From Bacteroidaceae bacterium (GTDB lineage Bacteria; Bacteroidota; Bacteroidia; Bacteroidales; Bacteroidaceae): a DNA stretch of 44,105 nt. Location of the stretch: NCBI GenBank assembly GCA_024693505.1, contig JAILKU010000070.1, forward strand, positions 1 to 44,105. Direction: 5' to 3'. Every line of letters begins with the position of its first letter. Within the stretch, counting starts at the first letter, position 1. The translations under genes were made by a program, and so were the position numbers. Of the stretch, positions 9,401-17,678 are shown one piece after another. The notes beneath the pieces were generated by a model. That model was not told the origin of the DNA and searched no databases. It saw only the letters and a list, made by a program, of their open reading frames with translations.

Positions 9401-9877
9401 GAGGGAAACCTCAGGCTGAAGGATGTAAATCCCCATACAGCTGACGTCTGGTTGCTGGGGCAGGCCGAGCTGGGTGTCTCAGGAGCCGATTTCTTCCGCG
9501 AGCCTGTCGGTATAACGTGCCAGGGCGGCAGGATGCCCCTGGGCGACTGGACACAGCAGGGTGCACTGAAGTTCTATTCGGGCGGCATAAGCTACAGGCA
9601 TTCGTTCCGCCTGAATGACACGAAGGGACGGTTCCGCCTCGACCTGGGCGCTGTGGATGCCACCTGCGAAGTGGCTGTGAACGGGCGTCATGTGGATGTG
9701 CTCATCAACAAGCCATACGTCTTGGATATCACTGATTTTGTCCGCCTTGGCGACAACGAGGTGGAGGTACTTGTATATAGCTCGCTGGCCAACCATTACC
9801 AGACCATCCCCTCGCCTTACAAGGGAACGCCTCATGCAGGCCTGCTGGGACCTGTGGCAGTGAGAAATTCAAGGTAG
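6452..9877 (+). CDS. GH106-like glycosyl hydrolase (putative alpha-L-rhamnosidase)
   Basis: A 1141-residue exported protein with signal peptide at residues 1-20 (cleavage near LHSQ). The mature start GFQNPPKGYGNVPFYWWTGD matches the opening motif of GH106 and related large TIM-barrel glycosidases. The following 450 residues, with YFFQDELQYYL near residue 240, look like the catalytic barrel. Residues from about 680 on are beta-rich, and the last 90 (RLDLGAVDATCEVAVNGRH, then DITDFVRLGDNEVEV) form a galactose-binding-like jelly roll. Known GH106 enzymes release rhamnose from rhamnogalacturonan II or related glycans. The gene is followed after 36 bp by a lipoprotein gene in the same direction. 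Fold family is moderately sure, substrate unknown. Confidence 0.7.
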   Translation: MKHLFFICFILFSNNALHSQEIRQAYKGYPSRSGEIDIRSGFQNPPKGYGNVPFYWWTGDSLKLERLQEQLDILSEASTDGLCVSYNHTHAAVDTALNAAGHGPCGRVQSGSPYVMKDPEWWQIWNDFSARCAEKGIGLGMDDYVVAWPQNGEFIDEVLSLPEIKNHQGRLRMALLGPADKKPEHVLTARKKEGSDSLYTVYTERAPELSPTFGQQMINHYFQPFVDHMDAQGLKGMNYFFQDELQYYLNLHSWTDDMPGEFRKRKGYDIVPLLPDLFDTDGDEARRDEISRTRLDYAEVVTQLAEERYFRPIYEWHAEKGLIYGSDNEGRGTAPTQYLDYFRVEKWFTAPGNDAPSRGSSFLQTKVSSSAAHLYQRPRVWLEAFHSMGWDANGALLTHQLDHHIIAGGNLLCLHGLYYSTHGGWWEWAPPCFHFRMPYWPHMKAWLKYAERLCFLLSQGIHVADVAILYPTETLQAFPGSSPSLSFSVVNELSPHGIDFDFIDYASLQQAGINRQRLSISDENYRVLVLADTRAVHAETLQKIQEFAAKGGIVVALGNMMKELQQDEHIIKVASPAEVRQLVLDKTTADFSASSGEGRVLHRHIGNQDVYMVMDIPHGDELFFRSHGKVEVWDAQHGTIKEVSALRTDENGTWVRFDGEKEASRIYVFSPGTPVQATENGQRKAESEKVIPLEGDWDVTIVPTMDNKWGDFRLPASEGKIGVEAREIKAFFLPGTGKLRVEELMAAANGSNYIYGYGPYMETVTVSKERSVDDLVQEALAGNNGLVWRPYSFSWQYGVFDSPGSQGYHGLKAKVESKFLILDQGGHQLFRTKVYAPQNGQYRKIVEGVKPWVLLDGDVYKSDDVISLKKGWHTLLLVYPDTKKAGYSLEGMRSSSVDKRDRSMVMFYPAGEPEPKTVGEYEPIVASKWYGTRFLPFDIRGGEEGRWLYRFPTAPGTAQMHFDVKGKILGIWIDGKKTGLPDKEGNLRLKDVNPHTADVWLLGQAELGVSGADFFREPVGITCQGGRMPLGDWTQQGALKFYSGGISYRHSFRLNDTKGRFRLDLGAVDATCEVAVNGRHVDVLINKPYVLDITDFVRLGDNEVEVLVYSSLANHYQTIPSPYKGTPHAGLLGPVAVRNSR

Positions 9878-9913
9878 CGAAATAATATTTACAATATGCT
9901 AAATGTTTTCGAT

Positions 9914-11902
9914 ATGAAAAAGTATTTTTCAATTCTCACACTCCTGTGCCTGTGCGCCTGCACAGAATCCACGCTCAGAGAAGACCCCTCCTTCGCTTAT
10001 ACTGAGGAGGAGGCGGCATTGTGGACCTCGGAACTGCAGAAGATAACACCCCTGCAGGATAAGGCGCTGACGATTAAGTACAAGTGCGACCCGTCTATGG
10101 ACGAGCTGGGCCAGTTCGGCTATCGGTTCGACAAGGGGCACACCCTCACCCTCACCTCTTCCGATGCAGTGGGAGCGCTGCATGCCCTCTACACCTTCTG
10201 CGAGCAGCTGGGCATCACCTTCGACATCACAGGGCCCGTCCTGCCTGCAAGTGTGGACTGGAGCAAGGTGGAGGGAACGGACACCATCGTCACCCCCCAC
10301 ATCAGGTGGCGAGGCATCCGCCAGCATGTCAATTTCAGCATGGACATCTCGGCCTATACGATTCCAGAGGTGCGCGAGTATCTGCAGAACATGGTGCGCA
10401 TGCGCTTCAACAAACTCACCATCCACAGCTACCCCTACCAGTGGTATGCCGAGGACGTGACGGGCGAGATGCACTATGCAGGCAGTTTCTTCTACGGCTC
10501 TACCCACCGCTGCGACAAATGGGACTTCCTCAAACAGCTCTGCAAGGGCACGAACGACTCTATCTTCTGCATCCCAGGCGCTGAGGCCGTTTGGAACGAC
10601 AAGGCCAAGCGCAGCGAGTTTGCCATGGACTGGATGCGCCAAGTCATAACGACGGCCAAGGAGATGGGACTGAGGGTGCAGTTCAGTTGCGAGAACCGCC
10701 ACTTCAACGTGGAGCAGACGAAGAAGCTGGCTTATATCCTCACGGACAACTATCCCATCGACGACCTGGAATTCATCACAGAGGAGATGGGCGGATGGAA
10801 CGATGACATGCCCTACGCCACGCAGCAGATAGACACGGCTGCGGCTACCATCAAGGCACTGGAGGCCGATCCTGCATTCCAGGGGCGTGTGAAGCAGCTG
10901 AAGCTGGGCATCTACTGCGTCCTTCACCACCGTATAGGCGACCTTTTCAGGCATGCCCGACAGATACTCCCTGAGCATTATATCGCAGTCCTCTCCCAAT
11001 ACGCAAGCCGGGGAGTGGCAAGTGCATACCCCAAGTTCATCACCAATGCCGAGGACCTGAAATGGACTGAGCTGTATTCGTGGGTTGAGTTCGACGGGCA
11101 GATGTACATTCAGCAAAACCACGTGGAAGGCATCGACGACCTGATAAGGCAGATGGACCAGACCGCACCAGGCGTTCAGCATCGCAGCCTGTTGTTCAAC
11201 CACTGGCGCACAGCCGAGAACCGCACCTCCTTCCGCTATGCAGCCGAGGCCACGCTCATGAAGGACCGCCGTCCGGACGACTTCTACAGGGAATACGCAC
11301 AGCGACTGGGCATAGAAGACACAGAGGCCTTCCTGGATATGCAGCATGCCATGCAGGAACTGCACGCCTTCGATGTGGACCACCACGGCAACATCGGCTT
11401 TGCGGCCATCGATTTCTGGCTGGACGAAGGGCAGCATACAGCCTATAACCCAGACGACGTACAATGGTCGTCAGACCGTTTCCTGAAAGTGGGAGAGATG
11501 CTGACCACCCTGTACGACAATGCCAAGACAGAGGCCGCCAGGGAATACCTGAGCCTGCTGGGCAACCGCGTGCTGTGCTCCAAGCTCTATCTGGACTGCA
11601 TCCACGACGGACTGGAGCTGAAGCAGATACCCCACAAGAAGAACAACCCCGTGCCGCCTGTCTACAAGAAGAAGGCCAGCGAGATATGCGAGAAGTGCAT
11701 AGCCGGATATGAGCGCATGCTGCGTATTCTTGCCCAACAGATGCCCGATCGCGGTTGCCTGGGCATTATCGTCAGCATCTGGAACGGTCCGGTCTGGGGC
11801 ATGATGACGCAGAACCACAAACTGACGGGCGCCCCACTGGATGCTCCCGCCAGCAGCGAGGTCTCCCTGGATGCCCCGCCCCTGCCTACTTTTGCGAAAT
11901 AG
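9914..11902 (+). CDS. Lipoprotein, putative TIM-barrel glycosidase of unrecognised family
   Basis: The ATG at 9914 is chosen because it begins a lipoprotein signal (MKKYFSILTLLCLCAC); an ATG at 9896 only adds six residues. After the lipid-anchored Cys there is an N-terminal domain with LTLTSSDAVGALHALYTFCEQLG, like the small alpha/beta domain in front of GH20, GH67 and GH84 barrels. A region of about 450 residues follows with barrel-like motifs: RGIRQHVNFSMD, LTIHSYPYQWY, VQFSCENRHFN, LEFITEEMGGW and FNHWRTAENRT. The acidic pairs in SCENRH and TEEMGG are candidate catalytic residues. I cannot assign a CAZy family. It is likely an outer membrane enzyme working with the GH106-like protein encoded just upstream. 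It converges on the next gene with a 31-bp gap. Confidence 0.7.
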   Translation: MKKYFSILTLLCLCACTESTLREDPSFAYTEEEAALWTSELQKITPLQDKALTIKYKCDPSMDELGQFGYRFDKGHTLTLTSSDAVGALHALYTFCEQLGITFDITGPVLPASVDWSKVEGTDTIVTPHIRWRGIRQHVNFSMDISAYTIPEVREYLQNMVRMRFNKLTIHSYPYQWYAEDVTGEMHYAGSFFYGSTHRCDKWDFLKQLCKGTNDSIFCIPGAEAVWNDKAKRSEFAMDWMRQVITTAKEMGLRVQFSCENRHFNVEQTKKLAYILTDNYPIDDLEFITEEMGGWNDDMPYATQQIDTAAATIKALEADPAFQGRVKQLKLGIYCVLHHRIGDLFRHARQILPEHYIAVLSQYASRGVASAYPKFITNAEDLKWTELYSWVEFDGQMYIQQNHVEGIDDLIRQMDQTAPGVQHRSLLFNHWRTAENRTSFRYAAEATLMKDRRPDDFYREYAQRLGIEDTEAFLDMQHAMQELHAFDVDHHGNIGFAAIDFWLDEGQHTAYNPDDVQWSSDRFLKVGEMLTTLYDNAKTEAAREYLSLLGNRVLCSKLYLDCIHDGLELKQIPHKKNNPVPPVYKKKASEICEKCIAGYERMLRILAQQMPDRGCLGIIVSIWNGPVWGMMTQNHKLTGAPLDAPASSEVSLDAPPLPTFAK

Positions 11903-11933
11903 CACTCTCCTTCTTCGAGCAGGATGGCCGGGG

Positions 11934-14168
11934 TCAGTTCCCGCTCAGGTTCAGCCGAATGAGATGCTTTCCCTCGCCCAGCACGAAGTTGCTGGAGGCG
12001 ATGCTGCGGCCGTCGAGGGTGCCGGTAGTGAACGTCCACGGAATCAGCACATTGGCAAAGGCCTCCCTGGGTACCTCGATCTGCCAGGTGAGTTGAGATC
12101 CGCTGAAGCGGTAGCTGACGGCAACGGGACCGGCTACGGTCGGGAACGCGAGGCTGCATTGCTTGAAGACGGTACGGCTAGGATGTACGGCAAAGCGTCG
12201 CCAGCCACCGGCCGTAGGATACAGTCCGAGCATTTTCGAGGGCAGAACAGCTAGCGGTCCGCCGCTCCAGGCATGATTGACGGAGCCACCGTCGCCTATT
12301 TTCTTACCGCCGAGTCCCCATCCCTCGAAGAGTGTGTCGAAATCGGGATGGTTCACGTTGAAGGCATAGCGTTGGCGGGTACGTTCCAAGGCATATTCAC
12401 CCTGCCCGATGGCAAAGAGTGCCTCCATAACATACTTCTCCATATAGGGGCTGGCATGTTCTTCCTGCTGCAGCACCCTGAATATGGCATCGTACTTTGC
12501 CTCATCGGCGACGCCGGAGAGCACGGCCAGGGCCTGCACGCGGTCGTCGGTGGAGTCGCGGTAGGCGGGATGGCGATAGGCCTCGCCCGTCCAGCAGTTA
12601 TCGTTGATAGCCTGCTTCGCCCGTTGCATACGGTGACGGTAGGCATCGGCCTCTACGGGATGACCCAGCAGCTCGGCCATGTTGCCGACACTCTCTAGCG
12701 CCAATACATACCACAGGGCCTGTAGCAGCTGCATGTCTTTATTCTCGCCCCAGTCGCCCCAGTTCCAGTCGCCCTGGTGGAAGACGGGCATGCCCTGAGC
12801 ATCGACCTCGTAGAGCGACAGGTAGCGTCTGACAGCCGGATAGACATGCTCGATGGTTGTCAGGTCACCCGTATTGAGATAGTAGGTCCAGAACCCGTAG
12901 CGTCCGACCGCGGCAAGCATCTGGCAGGGCAGTTCGCCGTTGTGGATGCCCGGAATGGGTGCTCCTATCTTTCCGTCGGGGCGTTGCCAGTCGCACAGTT
13001 CGTACATGCCTTTCCGGACAAGCAGATGCAGGGAGGGCGAGTAGGTGTAGAAGCATTCGCCCAGGATAGTGACGATATCGCCCCACCACTGCGCCCGCTC
13101 TCGGTCGGGGCAGTCGAAGAAGGTATCGCGCGCATTGACGTAGATGGTGCGCAGCCCCTTGCTCCAGAAACGGTTGAAGAAGGGTTCGCTGCAGGCGAAG
13201 GTGCCTGCGGGCTCGGTATCGTATCCTGTCTCGCGATAGGCCAGACCGGTAACCTTTGCTCCGTGCTCGACGGTGAGTTTTATGGTCAGTCCGTTAAGCC
13301 AGCCCAGCGATTCGTACTGCTGCTTCCCGGCCCGGGTGATATACTCAGCCCTCAGGCATTCGACCCCCACTTGTGCGTGGTCGGTCTCGATGAGGATGCG
13401 GTGCCCGCCTGTTTTGTCGCTGACAGTCAGTATAGGTGTCATCTGCATGTTATGCGGCAGGCGTGCAATGACGGTATCGCATTCGGGTCCCCGGCGCGTA
13501 GTGAATTTAAGCGTCCGTATGCCATAGTCCTTCCAAAGGGGTATGGGGCGCGGCTGAAGCGTACCCATCAGGTTTTCCGTGCATTCCACAGCAGGCTGAA
13601 AACCCTCTGTGCCACCCGTCTGCCAGCCTTCGATATCGCGCCTGGCATCGAAGGATATGCTCGACTCGGAGAGCCTGTAGTTCGGCTCTGGAACGTTCGC
13701 CGTACCATAGGCGGGATGGAGCCTGCAGAGCCACTGAGTGTCGCTGTCGAGTCTGATGGCGGGGCACTGGAACCAGAGTTGGGCCATGCCGCTGTCTTTG
13801 TGCGACATGCCGTCCTTCCCGAAATGCCAGAGCAGTATGGCAATCTGGTTGGGTCCCACATGCAGGTAAGGCGCCAGGTCGACCTGGTCCTTGTAGGCTG
13901 CATCGGGCTTAGGTCCGCGCTTCAGCCCACCCTCGAAAACGACCATGCGCCCATTTACCCACAACCAGTACTTACTGTCGGCAGCGATAGAGGCGAGCGC
14001 CTGACGGGGAACTTGTTGCAGACTGACGTCGCGGCGGTAGGCGATCCATTCATTCACGCCCTTAGGCCTGGCATCCCTGCAACTGATATTGACAGCCTTG
14101 GCCATAGCCTGCAGGCTCAATGTGCCCAAAACGAGCAAGCTTAAGATAGTCCTCTTCATCTCAGTCAT
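11934..14168 (-). CDS. GH78-like alpha-L-rhamnosidase
   Basis: A 744-residue exported protein. A second ATG at 14159 begins the signal peptide proper (MKRTILSLLVLGTLSLQAMA) and may be the real start. The N-terminal half is beta-rich (WLWVNGRMVVFEGG, then LAPYLHVGPNQIAILLWH), as in GH78. The (alpha/alpha)6 barrel carries DCPDRERAQWWGD at 352-364, the GH78 motif around the catalytic Glu (Glu357), and later DWNWGDWGEN and a closing HAWSGGP. The last 100 residues are the usual beta-sandwich. The common HREK/HRER form of the motif has Asp in place of His here. It is last in a minus-strand run after GH3, with a 24-bp gap. The family is fairly sure; rhamnose specificity is inferred. Confidence 0.8.
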   Translation of the reverse strand: MTEMKRTILSLLVLGTLSLQAMAKAVNISCRDARPKGVNEWIAYRRDVSLQQVPRQALASIAADSKYWLWVNGRMVVFEGGLKRGPKPDAAYKDQVDLAPYLHVGPNQIAILLWHFGKDGMSHKDSGMAQLWFQCPAIRLDSDTQWLCRLHPAYGTANVPEPNYRLSESSISFDARRDIEGWQTGGTEGFQPAVECTENLMGTLQPRPIPLWKDYGIRTLKFTTRRGPECDTVIARLPHNMQMTPILTVSDKTGGHRILIETDHAQVGVECLRAEYITRAGKQQYESLGWLNGLTIKLTVEHGAKVTGLAYRETGYDTEPAGTFACSEPFFNRFWSKGLRTIYVNARDTFFDCPDRERAQWWGDIVTILGECFYTYSPSLHLLVRKGMYELCDWQRPDGKIGAPIPGIHNGELPCQMLAAVGRYGFWTYYLNTGDLTTIEHVYPAVRRYLSLYEVDAQGMPVFHQGDWNWGDWGENKDMQLLQALWYVLALESVGNMAELLGHPVEADAYRHRMQRAKQAINDNCWTGEAYRHPAYRDSTDDRVQALAVLSGVADEAKYDAIFRVLQQEEHASPYMEKYVMEALFAIGQGEYALERTRQRYAFNVNHPDFDTLFEGWGLGGKKIGDGGSVNHAWSGGPLAVLPSKMLGLYPTAGGWRRFAVHPSRTVFKQCSLAFPTVAGPVAVSYRFSGSQLTWQIEVPREAFANVLIPWTFTTGTLDGRSIASSNFVLGEGKHLIRLNLSGN

Positions 14169-14192
14169 GAGTTAGTTTAAGGTTTCAGGGGA

Positions 14193-16772
14193 TTACTGCT
14201 TCAGCCTGATGTCTGCCGAGCTGGAACCCACCATAACCTCGGGCAACCCCTGAGGAATGATGAACCGCTTCTCCTTCTCGCTCCAGTAGCGCAGATCCTC
14301 ACGCCTTAGCGAAATGGTGACCGACTTACTCTCTCCTTTGCGCAGATGAACACGCTTGAAGCCGCGCAATTCCTTAAGGGGAGCCGCCCCCTCGTATTGC
14401 GGCAGGCGGGTATAAATCTGTGCCACCTCGTCGCCGTCCATGTCTCCGGCGTTTTTAAGCAGGAAACTGACCTCGACAGCGCTTCCACGATCCTCGACGC
14501 GGAGGTCGGAGTAGCTGAACTGGGTATAGCTCAGTCCGAACCCAAAGGGATAGAGCACAGGCCCCTGGAAGTATTTATAGGTGCGCTTCGTAATATCATA
14601 ATCGTCAAAGGGAGGCAGGTCGTCAAGGCTTCTATAGTATGTGAGTGGAAGACGGCCAGCAGGATTATACTTTCCGAAGAGCACCTCGGCCACTGCCGTA
14701 CCACCCTTCTCGCCCGGATACCAGGCATTCACGATAGCGGGCAGATGCTCCTGCTCCCAGGTAAGCGCCAGCGAACTGCCGGCCACCACGACAAGCACCA
14801 CATTCGGGTTGATGGCATAGATCTCTTTCAAGAAATCCTGCTGATCCTGCGGCAGGTTGATAGAGCTGCGATCGTGCCCCTCACGCTCGATACTCTTGTT
14901 GATACCCATCACGGCCACAACAGCATCGCTCTTCTCAGCCAGACGGCGAGCTTCGGCATACAGGGCGGAGCGGTCCTGACGAGCCGACTCGGGCAGTGTC
15001 CAATAAAGCTTGGCTCTGGGGGTTTCCCAGTCGGAATGATAGAACTCGGCTTTCAGCGTATAGTCGCGCCCGGCCTCCAACTGGACTTTCACATTACTCT
15101 CCCTAACAGGATTGTCGCCCCAGTTGCCGAACAAAGGCTTCCCGTCCAGTTCTACGCGGAAGGCATTCTTGGCATCGAAGCTCAGGGTGTACTCCCCACT
15201 TACAGGCGGACGCAGCGTTCCGGTCCATCGCACACTGATAGGCGATTCGGGGATGAAAGGATCGGGCGCCTGGTTGGCGGGTTCCAGATTAATCCACTCG
15301 TCTTTCCGCACAGCGGGCTTTCCCTCGAGCGATGCTCCGCTGAAGTATTCAGCTATCAGGCCGCGGGGGAAGTATTCGGGACTAATAATCTCCTTGGCGT
15401 CGTTGACCGACTTCCAGGGTGCGTAACTCACCTTCACTCCTTTTCCAGCCATTGCCTTGATACCGTCCAGAATGGAAACCGGAGTTGAGGCAGGCACGCC
15501 ACTATAGTCGCCAAACTCGCACTGACCGGCATTGATGCCCACTATAGCCAGCTTGCGCACCTTTCCCTTCCTGAGCGGTAGCATACCACCCTCGTTCTTC
15601 AGCAGCACAATGGCCTCGCGAGCAGCCTGGAGGGTGAGCTGCTGGTGTTTCTCGCAACCGATGACTTCGGCTGGAATCTTTGTGTAGGGGCAGCTTTCAG
15701 GCTTGTCGAAAAGGCCCAGCTTCATGCGGGATGTCAGCACGCGCCGAGCTGCACGGTTGATGTCCTCATCGGTTACCATTCCCATTTCGTAGGCCTTCTT
15801 TAGGGGCTCGATATAAACATCATCCCCGCACTCCAGGTCGAGACCGGCCTTGAGCGCCAGGACGGCAGCCGTCATCTTCTCCCTGACGAAATGATGGCCC
15901 GAACGAATTAGCGAGACACCCCCGCAGTCGGAAACCACATAGCCCTTAAAACCCCAGTCGTCGCGCAGCACCTTCGTGAGCAGCCACGGATTGGCCGTAC
16001 AAGGAATCCCGTTTATGGCATTGTAGGCCGACATGATGGACTGAGCGCCACCGCGACGGATGCAGGCCTCGAAACCCTGCAGATAGTATTCGCGCAACTG
16101 CTTCTCGGGAATCTCGGCATTACATTCGAATCGGTTGTGCTCTTCATTGTTGCATGCGAAATGCTTTGGCGTAGAGACCACCTTCAGATAGCGCGGGTCG
16201 TTGCCCTGCAGGCCTCGCACGAATGCTGTACCCATCTCGCCGGTCAGGAAGGGATCCTCGCCATACGTTTCAGGGGTGCGGCCCCAGCGGGGATCACGAG
16301 CCATATTCACAGTAGGCGACCAGAACGTGAGCAGGTCGCTGAACTGATGGGTCTGCATTTTTCCCTGCTCCAGTTGGTTCCAACGGGCGCGAGCCTCATC
16401 CGAAATGGCTGTGGTGACGTTTTGCATTAGCTCCGGGTCCCAAGTAGAGGCCAGGCCTATCGCCTGTGGAAACACGGTGAAGCGTCCCGGGCGTACTACG
16501 CCATGCAGGGCTTCGTTACCATGAAAATACTTGGGGAACCCCAGGCGCTTATTCTCGGGCGAAGTGGCTCTTAGCAAATCTATCTTCTCGGTTACAGTCA
16601 TCCGGCCCAAAAGATCGTCAACACGCTGCTCAATGGGTAAGCTTTCATTGCGGAAAGGCATGTCCTGAGCCCATACAGAGAGTGAAACCTGCAGCGCTAA
16701 GAATACAATGCAGAAAAGACGACTCCCGGCAAGCCTAGTGCCGGAACTGGTGTGGAAATTTTTCATATTCAT
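14193..16772 (-). CDS. GH3 beta-glycosidase with inserted PA14 domain
   Basis: An 859-residue exported protein with signal peptide ending near VWA-Q (residues 34-36). The GH3 barrel shows RDPRWGRTPETYGEDP (159-174), KHF (203-205) and nucleophile Asp282 in YVVSDCGG. The second GH3 domain starts near residue 380 (LLKNEGGMLPLRKG). It is interrupted by a PA14 carbohydrate-binding domain at about 465-610 (GLIAEYFSGASLEG, then LYWTLP) and resumes with SIEREGHDR, whose Glu is a candidate acid/base. A fibronectin-III-like domain closes the protein. This architecture is typical of Bacteroidota beta-glucosidases and beta-xylosidases of the periplasm. It sits between GH16 and GH78-like genes in one transcription unit. 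Confidence 0.93.
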   Translation of the reverse strand: MNMKNFHTSSGTRLAGSRLFCIVFLALQVSLSVWAQDMPFRNESLPIEQRVDDLLGRMTVTEKIDLLRATSPENKRLGFPKYFHGNEALHGVVRPGRFTVFPQAIGLASTWDPELMQNVTTAISDEARARWNQLEQGKMQTHQFSDLLTFWSPTVNMARDPRWGRTPETYGEDPFLTGEMGTAFVRGLQGNDPRYLKVVSTPKHFACNNEEHNRFECNAEIPEKQLREYYLQGFEACIRRGGAQSIMSAYNAINGIPCTANPWLLTKVLRDDWGFKGYVVSDCGGVSLIRSGHHFVREKMTAAVLALKAGLDLECGDDVYIEPLKKAYEMGMVTDEDINRAARRVLTSRMKLGLFDKPESCPYTKIPAEVIGCEKHQQLTLQAAREAIVLLKNEGGMLPLRKGKVRKLAIVGINAGQCEFGDYSGVPASTPVSILDGIKAMAGKGVKVSYAPWKSVNDAKEIISPEYFPRGLIAEYFSGASLEGKPAVRKDEWINLEPANQAPDPFIPESPISVRWTGTLRPPVSGEYTLSFDAKNAFRVELDGKPLFGNWGDNPVRESNVKVQLEAGRDYTLKAEFYHSDWETPRAKLYWTLPESARQDRSALYAEARRLAEKSDAVVAVMGINKSIEREGHDRSSINLPQDQQDFLKEIYAINPNVVLVVVAGSSLALTWEQEHLPAIVNAWYPGEKGGTAVAEVLFGKYNPAGRLPLTYYRSLDDLPPFDDYDITKRTYKYFQGPVLYPFGFGLSYTQFSYSDLRVEDRGSAVEVSFLLKNAGDMDGDEVAQIYTRLPQYEGAAPLKELRGFKRVHLRKGESKSVTISLRREDLRYWSEKEKRFIIPQGLPEVMVGSSSADIRLKQ

Positions 16773-16851
16773 TATCCTAATCGGTTAATTCGGTTAATAT
16801 TGATATTCTTCTGTGCTATTCTCTTGTCTGAATCCTCCCGAGATGAGGGTT

Positions 16852-17637
16852 TCAGCGCGCATTCTTCTGCTGATAAACCTTTATCCAGTCCACACGGAGC
16901 TCGCTAGGCATTTGCTCAGGCCGGTTAACGGGACCCACCCAACTGCCTCCAAGCTGGTTGGAGAGTATGAGGTAGAAGGGATAGTCGGGCCAGGGGAACT
17001 GATACTGTGCCTCAGGAATGCGTTTGTAGGTGAGCGTCTTTTCTCCGTTGATGAAGAAGCATACGCTATCCTTGTAAACCTCGGTAGCATAGATATTCCA
17101 ATCGCCTGGCTTTATGGGTGCCGAGGTTGAGTGGGCTGGTTGCTCATTGGCCTTGCGGTCCAGACTGTAGCGCGAGTGAACAGTTTGGTAAGCTATCGTT
17201 TCATGGTTGAGATGTTCCATGATGTCAATTTCAGCGTACTCCGGTTTGGGCAGCGAGGCGTCAGGCATTAGCCACAGGGCGGGCCAAAAGCCTTGTACGT
17301 TATTGTAGCGAGCCTTGATCTCTACACGACCAAGCCGCCAGGAGCGTTTGCCCGAACTCTGCAAACCTGCGGTAACAAAGGGTGTTTCATCGCCATTGGC
17401 CGTATCACCGGGCCTGCCTAAAAGCACGAGTTCGCCATCTTTGACATAAGCCAAGTCGGGACGCTGGGACATCATATCATCCCAGTCCGACGGACCTTTC
17501 CTTACACGCGTCCAAGAAGATGAGTCTATGGCATCGCCCTTGAAGTCTTCTGTCCAGACAAGTTTCCACCCGGAACGGTGAGATGCGCAGGAACTCAGCA
17601 TCATTACACCGAATAATAAGATGATCTTTTGTTTCAT
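16852..17637 (-). CDS. GH16 endo-beta-glycanase lipoprotein
   Basis: A 261-residue lipoprotein with lipobox ending in LSSC at Cys17. The catalytic signature EIDIMEHL puts the nucleophile at Glu136, a helper Asp at 138 and the acid/base at Glu141. Upstream RLGRVEIKARY and GFWPALWLMP, and the later YPFYLILSNQLGGSW, are standard GH16 strands of the laminarinase/licheninase-like subgroup. It would cut internal beta-1,3 or mixed beta-1,3/1,4 bonds, possibly also beta-1,3-galactan, at the cell surface. The genes before (GH2) and after (GH3) could finish the oligosaccharides. There is no carbohydrate-binding module; the protein is essentially lipid anchor plus catalytic domain. Confidence 0.92.
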   Translation of the reverse strand: MKQKIILLFGVMMLSSCASHRSGWKLVWTEDFKGDAIDSSSWTRVRKGPSDWDDMMSQRPDLAYVKDGELVLLGRPGDTANGDETPFVTAGLQSSGKRSWRLGRVEIKARYNNVQGFWPALWLMPDASLPKPEYAEIDIMEHLNHETIAYQTVHSRYSLDRKANEQPAHSTSAPIKPGDWNIYATEVYKDSVCFFINGEKTLTYKRIPEAQYQFPWPDYPFYLILSNQLGGSWVGPVNRPEQMPSELRVDWIKVYQQKNAR

Positions 17638-17678
17638 AGTAGCAGTTTTATAATGGTCTTTAAATAAAAAATGTATCT

